DNA from: Alloalcanivorax marinus | Lineage (GTDB): Bacteria > Pseudomonadota > Gammaproteobacteria > Pseudomonadales > Alcanivoracaceae | Assembly (NCBI RefSeq): GCF_016785095.1 | Contig: NZ_JAEKJB010000008.1 | Location: 682,001-746,000 of the forward strand | Length of the DNA: 64,000 nucleotides | Reading direction: 5' to 3' | Part shown: positions 25,541 to 34,200 of the stretch, one piece after another | Layout of the letters: each line of letters starts with the position of its first letter | Position numbering within the stretch: position 1 is the stretch's first letter | The notes under the pieces: generated by a model | The model's database searches: none | The model's input: the letters and a program-made list of their open reading frames with translations, nothing else | What the model was told of the DNA's origin: nothing | Position numbers and translations under genes: made by a program

Positions 25541-26143
25541 CTATTCGCCGTCCGCCGCCTCGCGCAGCCAGAATTGCAGGGTCTTCTCGGTGTCTTCGTC
25601 CTCGCCCAGATCCCGCCACGGGAAGCGGGCGATCAAGGCCGGCGCCGGTCGATAGCCCCGTTTTTCCCAGAATGGCTCCAGGGAACGGTAGTCGCCCGGT
25701 CGCGCCGGGTGTTCCGGATCACGGATCACCGCGCAGAAGGCGGTCAGCTCGAAACCAAAGTCCCGGGCGTAGAGTTCCCGTAAATCGAAGAAGCGGTGAC
25801 CAATGCCCTCGCCACGATAATCCGGCAGCAGCACCGACTCGCCGAAATAGAACACCCGCTCCGGGGCCGGACCGTGCCGCTCGAAGGGGGCCTGGAACTC
25901 CGGATCGGCGTCCGTCAGTGGCAACGCGGTGGCGGCGCCGATCAGCCGGTTGTATTCCAGCGCCAGCACGAAAAGGCTCTGTTCGGAACGCGCGTAACGG
26001 TCCAGATAATCGCGCTCATAGGCCGGAGAGCCATCGTACAGATAGGGGTAATCCCGAAACACGCGGATGCGCAGATCCGCCAGTTCATCCAGCCAGGGTT
26101 CCACCGCGATACCGCTGACCGGTCGAATTTCCACCGCCGACAT
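25541..26143 (-). CDS. GNAT-family N-acetyltransferase
   Basis: 200 residues from ATG 26143 with GGGAGAG upstream. The acetyl-CoA region reads FGESVLLPDYRGEGIGHRFFD, matching the GNAT V-L-P-x-x-R-G-x-G-x-G motif A. The flanking parts fit the small mixed fold. Substrate unknown; members of this subgroup are often annotated only as GNAT. It is downstream of the TauE permease gene by 56 bases and may be the last gene of the FMO cluster. Confidence 0.87.
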   Translation of the reverse strand: MSAVEIRPVSGIAVEPWLDELADLRIRVFRDYPYLYDGSPAYERDYLDRYARSEQSLFVLALEYNRLIGAATALPLTDADPEFQAPFERHGPAPERVFYFGESVLLPDYRGEGIGHRFFDLRELYARDFGFELTAFCAVIRDPEHPARPGDYRSLEPFWEKRGYRPAPALIARFPWRDLGEDEDTEKTLQFWLREAADGE

Positions 26144-26199
26144 AATGCTCTCCCTTTGTCCTGTCCCAAATGCTAGGGGCTGCGCCGGGGAAAGACCAG

Positions 26200-26940
26200 C
26201 TAACGAACCAGCAGGGCGACACCGGCGAGCAGCAGAACGCTGAACAACACCTGCCGGAAGCGCCGCTCGTCGACCCGGTGATGCAACGCCTCGCCGAGCA
26301 CGATACCCACCAGCACCACGGGCACCAGCGCCAGCAGGTGACCGCCCTGGGCACCCAGTTCTCCGCTGACCAGAAACCCCAGGGTGAGCAGGCTGTTGAG
26401 GCTGAACCAGACCAGCACCAATGTGGCCCGGAAGCGACCCTTGTCCAGTTGGATACCGCTGAGCGCGTAGACCAGGAGCGGGCCACCGGAGGCGAACAGG
26501 CCGTGGGTGAGGCCGGCCATCAGCATCCAGAAACGGCTTTGCAACCGGCCATGGGCGGCCACCGTCACCGCGTGGCGCAAGCGCCACAGTTCGCGCACGC
26601 TGAACGCCACCACCAGGGCACCGAACAGCGGCCGCGCGATACCCTGGTCCAACCAGGGACGGGCCAGAAAACCGACCAGGGTACCCGCCGCCATCATCGG
26701 CAGAATGCCGGTGAGCAACAGCCGCCAGTCCACCAGCCGGTGATAGCGCAGGGTCAGGTAACCACTGAGTACCAGGTTGAGTGGCACCAGCACCGGCATC
26801 AGCACGTCCAACGGCAGCACCAGGGCGCTCAACGACAGGGCGATGACGATGGAGCCGAAACCGGTCATCGCCTCGGTGGTGTAGGCGAACAGCACGAACA
26901 GGGCCACCAGGGCCCAGGGCGAGGCAAGCAGCTCAAGCAT
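26200..26940 (-). CDS. TauE/SafE-family permease (sulfite/organosulfonate exporter type)
   Basis: 246 residues, eight predicted helices in two halves. The start region ALVALFVLFAYTTEAMTGFGSIVIALSL contains the family TGFG motif, repeated in degenerate form in the second half (LTHGLFASGGPLLVYAL). Characterised members export sulfite or sulfoacetate from the cytoplasm. Its ATG directly abuts the stop of the SDR gene, so it belongs to the same transcript as the FMO, BASS, epimerase and SDR genes. Confidence 0.88.
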   Translation of the reverse strand: MLELLASPWALVALFVLFAYTTEAMTGFGSIVIALSLSALVLPLDVLMPVLVPLNLVLSGYLTLRYHRLVDWRLLLTGILPMMAAGTLVGFLARPWLDQGIARPLFGALVVAFSVRELWRLRHAVTVAAHGRLQSRFWMLMAGLTHGLFASGGPLLVYALSGIQLDKGRFRATLVLVWFSLNSLLTLGFLVSGELGAQGGHLLALVPVVLVGIVLGEALHHRVDERRFRQVLFSVLLLAGVALLVR

Positions 26941-27729
26941 TCAGGATTCCAGTTCGACGGCGAAACGGCGACGCATCAAACGATGGTACAGGTCCGGAGC
27001 GATTCGCCACAGCAGGCTGGCGAACAGGGTGAAGCGATCCGGAAACAGGCGCCGCCGGCCGGCGTCCAGGGCATCCAGGGTACGTGCCGCCATCCAGTCG
27101 GCGTCGCGCACCCGGCCCACCGAGGAACGGGCGTGGGCGGCGGGCCGGCCATCGAAGCCCAGGGCGTTACGCTCGATGGGCGTGGCCAGAAAGCTGGGAT
27201 AGACCATCAACACGCCGATCCCGTCATCGGCCACCTCGGCGCGCAGCACCTCGAAGAACTGCGCCAGGGCGGCCTTGGCGCTGCAATAACCGGCGCGGCC
27301 CAGCACCGGCATCCAACCAGCCATGGAGCCAATGTTGATCACCGTGCCACCGGCCTTCCGTAACGCCGGCAACAGGCCCAGCGTGAGCGCCACCGGCGCC
27401 TCCCAGTCCACCGCCATGACCCGCTGGAAAACCGTCAGATCGGTGGCCGCCGCCGGCGACCGGTGGGTGATACCGGCATTGTTGACCAGGGCATGGAGGG
27501 GCTCATCGCGCAGTTCCGCGATCAGCGCCGCGCGCGCCTCGGCGTCGGTGAGGTCCAGGGCGCGCTGGCGCACGATGTCGGTATCGGTGCCCGCCAGCCG
27601 GGCGCTTTTGTCCGCCAAGGCATGGGCGTCCCGGTCCACCAGAATCAGCCGCCAGCCCCGTTCCCGGGCGGCGAGCGCCAGGGCCCAGCCCAGCCCGGAG
27701 GCGGCGCCGGTGATCAGCATGGTTTTCAC
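26941..27729 (-). CDS. SDR-family oxidoreductase
   Basis: 262 residues. TGAASGLG near residue 7 binds the cofactor, VNNAG lies near 86, and the catalytic triad is Ser in INIGS with YCSAK around 150-154. The C-terminal extension (LLWRIAPDLYHRLMRRRF) is seen in SDRs of lipid and sterol-like metabolism, sometimes membrane-associated. ATG 27729 overlaps the stop of the epimerase gene by four bases. It probably oxidises or reduces an intermediate made by its cluster partners. Confidence 0.88.
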   Translation of the reverse strand: MKTMLITGAASGLGWALALAARERGWRLILVDRDAHALADKSARLAGTDTDIVRQRALDLTDAEARAALIAELRDEPLHALVNNAGITHRSPAAATDLTVFQRVMAVDWEAPVALTLGLLPALRKAGGTVINIGSMAGWMPVLGRAGYCSAKAALAQFFEVLRAEVADDGIGVLMVYPSFLATPIERNALGFDGRPAAHARSSVGRVRDADWMAARTLDALDAGRRRLFPDRFTLFASLLWRIAPDLYHRLMRRRFAVELES

Positions 27730-28661
27730 AATTGCCCCCTTTGTCGGGCGTGATCGATGAACAAGCGGAAGGTTTCCTCGGAGGTCTTCGCCGGTCGGTA
27801 ACCGAACACCTCCTTGAGGCGGCGGTTGTCGAGCACCGGGCGATAACGCAGGAACTTCAACTTGTCCGGGGTGTGCGGCGTGAGCCCCAGCCGGTGCCCC
27901 ACCGCCAGGCCCGCGGCCAGCAGCCAGGCGGGCACCACCAGGCGCGGCTTGCCAAGCAGCATGGCCACCCGCTGGATCGGCAAGGCTCCATCACCGGCCA
28001 GGTTGTAGACGCCGGTAGCACCGGTCTGCACGCCGTGGACAATGGCCCCCACCACATCCTGGTCCCAGATGAACACGAACGGCGAAGCCGAGCCGGCGAT
28101 GCTCAGAATACGGCGCCGCTCGAACAAGGCGGTGATCTGGTTGCGGGTGTCGGCACCGAGCACCGTACCGGGGCGCAGAATCAATTGTCCCAGTTCCGGA
28201 TGAAGGCGCCGGTAGTCGGCGAGAAGTTCCTCCACCAGGCGCTTGTGGTCCGAGTAGGCGAATTCCGGATTGCCGCGCAGCGGCTGGTCCTCGTCGATCC
28301 AGTCCGGGTTGTCCGCATGGTAGCCATAGGCGGCGCCGGAACTGGTCACGATCAGTTGCCGCACGCCGGCGGCCAGGCAGGCCTCCAGTACATTGCGGGT
28401 GCCGTTTACGTCGATGTCATGGTCCCGGACCCGGTCGCCGGAATCCTCCAGCACCGCCGCCAGATGAATCACCACCTGGGCGCGATGCGCGCGCAGCAGT
28501 TCCGCCAGCGCCGGGTCACGGATATCGCCGCGCCGGCATTCAAACGCCAGCCCCTCCGGCACGCGCACGTCCAGGCCCAGCACCGCGTGGTCGGCGGCCA
28601 GCCGCTCGCCGAGCTGGCGACCGATGTAACCGCCGGCGCCGGTGATCAGGATACGGCTCAT
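27726..28661 (-). CDS. NAD-dependent epimerase/dehydratase (extended SDR)
   Basis: 311 residues from ATG 28661 (overlaps the BASS stop). TGAGGYIG near residue 7 is the NAD-binding motif, VIHLAA follows near 70, and the catalytic YSDHK near 150 keeps Tyr and Lys. Sequence around FVFIWDQDVVGAIVHGV and GVYNLAGDG resembles nucleoside-sugar epimerases and 3-beta-hydroxysteroid-dehydrogenase-like reductases. Substrate not known; the surrounding genes favour a hydrophobic carbonyl or hydroxy compound rather than a sugar. Confidence 0.87.
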   Translation of the reverse strand: MSRILITGAGGYIGRQLGERLAADHAVLGLDVRVPEGLAFECRRGDIRDPALAELLRAHRAQVVIHLAAVLEDSGDRVRDHDIDVNGTRNVLEACLAAGVRQLIVTSSGAAYGYHADNPDWIDEDQPLRGNPEFAYSDHKRLVEELLADYRRLHPELGQLILRPGTVLGADTRNQITALFERRRILSIAGSASPFVFIWDQDVVGAIVHGVQTGATGVYNLAGDGALPIQRVAMLLGKPRLVVPAWLLAAGLAVGHRLGLTPHTPDKLKFLRYRPVLDNRRLKEVFGYRPAKTSEETFRLFIDHARQRGQL

Positions 28662-29566
28662 GGCGCCCCCTCCCGTCGGGGACGGTTGGCGCCACGCCCC
28701 CACCAAAGCGACAGGGCAAGCCCGCTGACCAGGTGCCAGACGCCCCAGAAGCCGGCGATCAGAATCATGCCCGACGCCTGGGGGAAGAAGGTGAACAGGA
28801 TCGACAGCCCCAGGCCGGAGTTCTGGATGCCCACCTCCAGGGTCACCGCCCGACGGTCCGCCCGACTAAGGCCCACCAGTAACCCGGCCACGGCGCCCAA
28901 CCCCAGGGCCAGAGCGTTCTGGCCGACCACCAGGCCAACGATGCGATCCGCGTTGGCCAGAAAGACGTCCATGTTGTTGCCGAACGCCAGGCCCACGAAG
29001 GTGAACAGCACCAGCAGGGTGAACACCCGCATGGGCTTCTGCGCGGCCCGGGCGAAACCGGGAAAGTAATGCCCGCAGATCATGCCCAGCAGCAGCGGCG
29101 CCGCCAGCACCGCCACCACCAGCAGCAGAATGTTGCCGGCATCCAGATCGATGTCGGTGACCAGGCTCCGGGTATGCGGGTTGAGCCAGCCGTAGAGCGC
29201 GAAGTTGAGTGGCGTGAGCACGGTGGCGGCCAGGCTGGACACCGCGGTCATGCTCACCGACACCGCCACGTTGGCGCGCGCCAGCCAGGTCATGATGTTG
29301 GAAAAGGTACCGCCCGGACAGGACGCCACCAGGATCATGCCCAGGGCCAGTTGCGGGTCCACCTCCAGCCACCAGGTGGTGGCGCAGGTGAGCGCCGGCA
29401 ACAGCAGGAACTGCGCCAGCAAACCGGCCACCGGCGCGGCCGGCCTGGCAAGCACGCGCTTGAAGTCATCGGCGCGCAACGTCAACGACACCCCGAACAT
29501 CATGCACGCCAGGATGGCGTTCAGCACGATCAGGCTGCCGGTGTTGAATTCGATGGTGGTCTGCAC
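28658..29566 (-). CDS. Bile acid:sodium symporter family (BASS) transporter
   Basis: 302 residues with nine to ten helices. The signature ASCPGGTFSNIMTWLA near residue 82 and the TLEVGIQNSGLGLSILF crossover helix near 240 are conserved in the BASS/ASBT fold, where they form the sodium and substrate sites. Members import bile acids, pyruvate, pantoate or other organic anions with sodium. It starts 39 bases after the FMO gene ends and overlaps the epimerase gene by four bases. Confidence 0.9.
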   Translation of the reverse strand: MQTTIEFNTGSLIVLNAILACMMFGVSLTLRADDFKRVLARPAAPVAGLLAQFLLLPALTCATTWWLEVDPQLALGMILVASCPGGTFSNIMTWLARANVAVSVSMTAVSSLAATVLTPLNFALYGWLNPHTRSLVTDIDLDAGNILLLVVAVLAAPLLLGMICGHYFPGFARAAQKPMRVFTLLVLFTFVGLAFGNNMDVFLANADRIVGLVVGQNALALGLGAVAGLLVGLSRADRRAVTLEVGIQNSGLGLSILFTFFPQASGMILIAGFWGVWHLVSGLALSLWWGRGANRPRREGAP

Positions 29567-29605
29567 CCGTCCTCCTCGCCGGCGTATCGCCGGACGGTAT
29601 TGTTA

Positions 29606-30895
29606 TTATTCCGCGCGGAGCGCGCGCACGTGCCGGGCCACCTCGGCCCGGTAACTGTCCTTGTGGACGTAGTAGGCCATGCGCGCCAGTTTCAGGTAGT
29701 GATAGCCGCCGTCCAGGTTGTGGCCGGCGCGTTCCCGTTTAAGTCGGCGCAGATTCCGCGCCGCCGGATGCCCCTCGGCGAGCCGGCGCAGATACAGCGC
29801 CGCCAGCTCGGCCTGTTCGTTGCGCCCTTCCCAACCCAGGCCGGTGGCCTCGATCATGCCCATCATGAACAGGTCGTCGCGCTCCGGATGGAACAGGTTC
29901 AGGTACAGCCGGGGCGCGTCGCCGTGCCAGTTCAGGTGGGCGGCGTCGATGTAGGGATAATCCAGCTTGTAGCCGGTGGCCATGAGAATCAGGTCGTAGT
30001 CGGCGCGCTCCCCATCACTGAAAGTGACAGTGTGGCCGTCCACCGCGCGAATATCCCGGCGCGGGGTGATGTCGCCGTGGCCCAGGTGGTGCAGCACCAG
30101 GGAATTGACCACCGGATGGGACTCGTACATGCGATAGTCCGGGTCCGGCAGGCCATAATCGCTGGGCCGCCCCACGATCAGACGAATCAGGCGTGCGTCC
30201 AGCCACTGCTTGAGCCGGCGCGGCAACTTGAGCTTGCCGCCAATGGCGTCGGCGGGCCGGCCGCCGATGAACTTGGGCAGGAAGTAATAGCCCCGCCGCA
30301 CCGACAAATCCACGCGGGCGGCACGGTGCACCGCGTCCACCGCCATGTCGCAGGCGGAGTTGCCACAACCGACGATCAGCACCCGTTTGTCGCGGAAACA
30401 ATCCGCGTGGCGGTAGTCGCTGGCGTGCATCAACTCACCGGCGAAGTCACCGGGCAGCGTCGGCCGGTTTGGCGTGTGCAGGGTACCGCTGGCGATCAGC
30501 ACGGCGTCGAAATGCCGGGTATCGCTGACGCCATTCTGCTCGGCGGTAAGTTCCCAGCCACCGTCCGGCGCCGGCGTCAGTGCCGTTACCCGGGCGCCGA
30601 AACGATAGTGACGGCGCAGGTCGAAGTGGTCCGCGTAATCATGGAAATAACGCTTCATCTCCCGATGATGGGGGTAGGTGGCCACCCGGTCGTCCATCGG
30701 GAATTCCCGGAATTCGGTCATCCGCTTGGAGGAAATCAGATGAGCGCTTTCGTACATGGTGCTGTGGGGGTTGTCGATGTCCCACAGACCACCCACGTCA
30801 TCGTGCAGCTCATAGCCGACGAAGGGCAGATTCTGTTTTTGCAAATTACGGGCGGTGGCCAGACCCATGGGCCCGGCGCCGATCACTGCGTACAT
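29606..30895 (-). CDS. Flavin-containing monooxygenase
   Basis: 429 residues. FAD site AVIGAGPMGLATA begins at residue 3, the FMO fingerprint FAGELMHASDY (F-x-G-x-x-x-H-x-x-x-Y) is near 160, followed directly by the NADPH site VLIVGCGNSACD. Tyr instead of Trp in the last fingerprint position fits N- or S-oxygenating group B FMOs rather than Baeyer-Villiger enzymes. MATGYKLDYPYI is the usual late motif. It is the first gene of a leftward cluster and is divergent from an AraC regulator, which probably controls it. Confidence 0.92.
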   Translation of the reverse strand: MYAVIGAGPMGLATARNLQKQNLPFVGYELHDDVGGLWDIDNPHSTMYESAHLISSKRMTEFREFPMDDRVATYPHHREMKRYFHDYADHFDLRRHYRFGARVTALTPAPDGGWELTAEQNGVSDTRHFDAVLIASGTLHTPNRPTLPGDFAGELMHASDYRHADCFRDKRVLIVGCGNSACDMAVDAVHRAARVDLSVRRGYYFLPKFIGGRPADAIGGKLKLPRRLKQWLDARLIRLIVGRPSDYGLPDPDYRMYESHPVVNSLVLHHLGHGDITPRRDIRAVDGHTVTFSDGERADYDLILMATGYKLDYPYIDAAHLNWHGDAPRLYLNLFHPERDDLFMMGMIEATGLGWEGRNEQAELAALYLRRLAEGHPAARNLRRLKRERAGHNLDGGYHYLKLARMAYYVHKDSYRAEVARHVRALRAE

Positions 30896-31021
30896 GGTTG
30901 CTCCGGTTTATTGTTATGCTTGCAAGACTAGCCCTGGCCCGAAGCCGGGGCACGGCGGATTCGCGACCCGCGACCGGTTAATTCAGGACATGCCCGCCGG
31001 TCGCGGCCAACCACAAAGCCC

Positions 31022-31042
31022 GTAGGAGCGGCTTCAGCCGCG
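31022..31042. repeat. REP-like palindrome, copy 2
   Basis: GTAGGAGCGGCTTCAGCCGC with arms GCGGCT (31028-31033) and AGCCGC (31036-31041). It matches the copy at 7404-7425 in all but a few bases. Its last bases touch the ATG assigned to the following AraC gene, so its GGAG could serve as ribosome site. The 147-base divergent gap otherwise holds an 8-base palindrome CTTGCAAG near 30919. Confidence 0.7.
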
Positions 31043-32008
31043 ATGCCCATGTCCCATACCCCCACGGTTACCGTCCATTTTTCCCAGGCCATCGTGCAGG
31101 CGGCCCGGCGGCTGGACCTGCCGTTGCCGGCGGCGCTGGCGGCGGAATTGTCGGATCGGGAACGGGTGGACCTGGATCGCCAGGACCGCCTCTGGGATCA
31201 CTTCTGCCAGGCCGCCGGCGACCCCCTGGTGGGCCTGGAACTGGGCCTGGCCCTGCAGGTGGGGCATCTCGATACCGCCGGCATGATCCTGATGAGCTGC
31301 GAAACCGTGGACGAAGCCCTGGACTCCCTGCTCGACTATCACCCCATCGTCGGCGAGGGCGGCGATTTTCAGGTGGCCCGCCATGGCGATGACGTGGCGG
31401 TGTGCTACCGGCCACGTTACGCCACCCGACGGCCGGCGCGGGTGGAGGCGGTGCTGGCCAGCCTCCTCAATCTGACCCGCTGGAGCACCGGCGAGGCGTT
31501 CCAGGCCCGGGCCCTTACCCTGAGTCACGCGGCCCAGGCGGCGCCGGGGCGCTACCAGGAGAAGCTGGGCGTACCGGTCACCTTCGAGGCGGATCACAAT
31601 GCCCTGGTGTTCGGCGCCGACCAGTTGACGCTGCCCCTGGTGCACGCCAATCCGGCCCTGTGCCGGCACCTGCGCGGGCTGGCCGACGAACTGCTGGCAC
31701 GGCTGGACGACCGTTCCCTGGGGGCGCGGGTGAGCGAGCTGATCCGTGACAATCCGGGCTGGGGGAAGGAGCGGATCGCCGACCGGCTCGGCATGAGCGG
31801 TCGGCATCTGATCCGCAAGCTGGCCGATGAGGGCACCAGCTTCAAGTTATTGCGCGACACCCTGCTGCGCGAACAAGCCGAGCGGGGCCTGCGCGAAGGG
31901 CGCCGCGGCGCCGAACTGGCCGAGGCGCTGGGCTTCTCCGATGAGAGCGCCTTCGCCAAGGCGTTCAAGCGCTGGACCGGCGAAACGCCGGCCCGGTTTC
32001 GTCGTTAG
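31043..32008 (+). CDS. AraC-family transcriptional regulator
   Basis: 321 residues from ATG 31043; ATG 31049 is an equal candidate, since the only GGAG lies in the REP hairpin. Residues 1-200 form an arabinose_bd-type sensor (VGLELGLALQVGHLDTAGMI). The C-terminus has the two HTH motifs GKERIADRLGMSGRHLIRKL and GAELAEALGFSDESAFAKAF and ends RWTGETPARFRR. It is divergent from the FMO cluster and is the obvious candidate regulator of it. It differs from the AraC regulator at 1307-2335 but belongs to the same subgroup. Confidence 0.9.
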   Translation: MPMSHTPTVTVHFSQAIVQAARRLDLPLPAALAAELSDRERVDLDRQDRLWDHFCQAAGDPLVGLELGLALQVGHLDTAGMILMSCETVDEALDSLLDYHPIVGEGGDFQVARHGDDVAVCYRPRYATRRPARVEAVLASLLNLTRWSTGEAFQARALTLSHAAQAAPGRYQEKLGVPVTFEADHNALVFGADQLTLPLVHANPALCRHLRGLADELLARLDDRSLGARVSELIRDNPGWGKERIADRLGMSGRHLIRKLADEGTSFKLLRDTLLREQAERGLREGRRGAELAEALGFSDESAFAKAFKRWTGETPARFRR

Positions 32009-32026
32009 GGAACCTTTTGTCCCCTT

Positions 32027-33298
32027 TTAAACCGCCGCCAGGGCCTGATCGATATCCGCCAGGATGTCGTCGATATGCTCGATACCGATGGACAGCCGCA
32101 CCAGATCGGCGCTGACGCCGGCGGTGCGCAGTTCCTCATCATTGAGCTGGCGGTGGGTGGTGGTGGCCGGGTGGCAGGCCAGCGACTTGGCGTCGCCGAT
32201 GTTCACCAGGCGCTTGATCATGCCGAGCGCATCGATGAAACGGGCGCCGGCGTCACGGCCGCCCTGGATGCCGAAGCTGAGGATCGAGGCCGGCACGCCG
32301 CCGTCCATGTAGCGCTGGGCCAGAGCGTGGTCGCGGTCGCTGTCCAGGCCGGCGAAGTTCACCCACTCCACCTTATCGTGGTCGCGCAGGTAGCGGGCCA
32401 CTTTCATGGCGTTCTCGCAGTGGCGCTCCATACGCAGGCTCAGGGTCTCGATGCCCTGCAGCAGCAGGAAGGCGTTCATCGGCGACAGGGCGCCGCCGGT
32501 GTTGCGCAGCGGCACCACCCGGGCCCGGCCGATAAAGGCCGCCTCGCCCATGGCCTCGGTGTAGACCACGCCATGGTAGCTGGGGTCGGGCTCGTTGAAG
32601 GCCTTGAAGCGCGGGTTGTCCTTCCACGGGAAGCGGCCGGAGTCAACGATGGCGCCGCCCACCGTGGTGCCGTGGCCGCCCATGTATTTGGTCAGCGAAT
32701 GCACCACGATGTCGGCGCCGTGCTCGAACGGCCGGCACAGGGCCGGGGTGGCCACGGTGTTGTCGACGATCAGCGGCACGCCGGCGTCGTGGGCCACCTT
32801 GGCCAGGCCGGCCAGATCCACGATGTTGCCCGCCGGGTTGCCCACGGACTCGCAGAACACCGCCTTGGTGTCGTCGTCGATGGCGGCGGCGATGGCGTCC
32901 AGATCACGGCCGTCGGCCATGTGTACGGTGATGCCCATGTTGGGCAGAGTGTGGGCGAACAGATTGTAGGTGCCGCCGTACAGCTGGCTCACCGAGACGA
33001 TGTTATCGCCGGCCCGGGCCAGGGTTTGAATGGCGGCGGTGATGGCGGCCATGCCCGAGGCCATGGCCAGGGCGCCGATGCCGCCTTCCAGTTGCGCCAC
33101 CCGCTCCTCCAGCACCGCGTTGGTGGGGTTCATGATGCGGGTGTAGATATTGCCCGGCACCTTCAGATCGAACAGATCGGCGCCGTGCTGGGTGTCGTCG
33201 AAGTAATAACTGGTGGTCTGATAGACCGGCACCGCCACGGAATGGGTTTCCGGGTCACCGGCGAAGCCACCATGGATGGCGATCGTTTCTCGTTTCAT
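32027..33298 (-). CDS. metY: O-acetylhomoserine sulfhydrylase (aminocarboxypropyltransferase)
   Basis: 423 residues from ATG 33298, with GAGGA six bases upstream. It is a Cys/Met-metabolism PLP enzyme: YTRIMNPTN binding site near 52, SGMAAITAA, and the PLP lysine Lys204 in SLTKYMGGHGTT. Length and the insert after VGGAIVDSGRFPW fit O-acetylhomoserine sulfhydrylases rather than cystathionine enzymes. It makes homocysteine from O-acetylhomoserine and sulfide for methionine synthesis. It is read alone; no SAM riboswitch is recognised upstream. Confidence 0.93.
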   Translation of the reverse strand: MKRETIAIHGGFAGDPETHSVAVPVYQTTSYYFDDTQHGADLFDLKVPGNIYTRIMNPTNAVLEERVAQLEGGIGALAMASGMAAITAAIQTLARAGDNIVSVSQLYGGTYNLFAHTLPNMGITVHMADGRDLDAIAAAIDDDTKAVFCESVGNPAGNIVDLAGLAKVAHDAGVPLIVDNTVATPALCRPFEHGADIVVHSLTKYMGGHGTTVGGAIVDSGRFPWKDNPRFKAFNEPDPSYHGVVYTEAMGEAAFIGRARVVPLRNTGGALSPMNAFLLLQGIETLSLRMERHCENAMKVARYLRDHDKVEWVNFAGLDSDRDHALAQRYMDGGVPASILSFGIQGGRDAGARFIDALGMIKRLVNIGDAKSLACHPATTTHRQLNDEELRTAGVSADLVRLSIGIEHIDDILADIDQALAAV

Positions 33299-33316
33299 CG
33301 GGGTCCTCACTGCTTT

Positions 33317-33343
33317 TCTGTTATTTGAGCGGCTCTGTTATTT
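33317..33343 (-). repeat. Direct repeat TCTGTTATTT upstream of metY
   Basis: Two exact copies at 33317-33326 and 33334-33343, 17 bases start to start, lying 19-45 bases before the metY ATG. They could be regulator sites or promoter parts. The rest of the 33299-33453 gap holds a short minus-strand open stretch (see findings). Confidence 0.4.
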
Positions 33344-33453
33344 AAGCGCGGCCCCGGCCAGAAACCGAAGTCGCGGGGAACGTCATTCAGGTCCGTATCG
33401 AACACCGGGTTGCGGGCCGCGTCCAGCACCGTGCATGCACAAGGTGAAGGTGT

Positions 33454-34197
33454 TTATGCCGGGTCCAGATGCTCGACCCGAACGGGAAAGGCCCTAGCAT
33501 AGCGGGAAGGGAGGGTGTCGAACATGGCACGCAGGGTGCGGTTGAGATGGGGCTGATCATAGAAGCCGGCGGCCAGGGCCAGATCGGTGAGGCTCATGCC
33601 GTCACGCCACAGGGTCAGCGCCCGCTGACATTTGAGGTGAAGCTGAAAGCGCTTCAGGTTGACCCCCAGCTCCTCGCGGAACAGGTGCCGGAAGCGGGAT
33701 TCGGAAAGGCCCACGGACGCCGCCAGGGCGGCGCCACCCACCTCGCCGTCGCCCTGGCGCAGGGTATCGCAGGCGGCACGGACGCGCGCATCCAGCGGGC
33801 GGGGCTCACCGGCTTCCAGAGCGGCACGCAATGCCAGCGCCCCCGGCACCGAGGGGGACGCCGCCAGAGCGGTCAGGGCGGTCGCGAAACGCGGATGGCG
33901 GGCCAGGTCGAATTCACCACCGGGGCCCTGCAAGCATAAGGCCCGCCAGGCGCGGTGATCCGGATCCAGGTGCAGCACCGCCACCGGCCCGTCGCTGTCC
34001 AGCGCCTGCTCCAGATCCGGCGCCGCCCACACCGCCTTGGCGGTGACCCGGTGACCGGCCAGGTGCACGCGGATTGGCGCCGCCAGCCCCACCAGCAGGG
34101 ACGCGGCCACATGCCGGTGGGGCCGGTTATGCAGGTGCGGCGCCAGCATGCACCAGCCGCCCTCCCACAAATACAGGGGCGATCGCGGCGGGGTCAC
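33454..34197 (-). CDS. AraC-family helix-turn-helix regulator
   Basis: 247 residues from GTG 34197, which is three bases after the preceding stop; ribosome site weak. The N-terminal half is a cupin-like sensor (HLHNRPHRHVAASLLVG), and the C-terminal part has two HTH motifs, GGAALAASVGLSESRFRHLF and MSLTDLALAAGFYDQPHLNR, ending in MFDTLPSRYAR. The target is unknown. It is coupled to the Mpo1-like gene upstream and could control it or the nearby metY gene. Confidence 0.86.
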   Translation of the reverse strand: MTPPRSPLYLWEGGWCMLAPHLHNRPHRHVAASLLVGLAAPIRVHLAGHRVTAKAVWAAPDLEQALDSDGPVAVLHLDPDHRAWRALCLQGPGGEFDLARHPRFATALTALAASPSVPGALALRAALEAGEPRPLDARVRAACDTLRQGDGEVGGAALAASVGLSESRFRHLFREELGVNLKRFQLHLKCQRALTLWRDGMSLTDLALAAGFYDQPHLNRTLRAMFDTLPSRYARAFPVRVEHLDPA

Positions 34198-34200
34198 GTG

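Noticed and set aside
33299..33453. SAM or other riboswitch upstream of metY
   Set aside because: No recognisable SAM-I, SAM-II or SAM-IV core sequence or terminator; only direct repeats and a coding-like stretch are seen.
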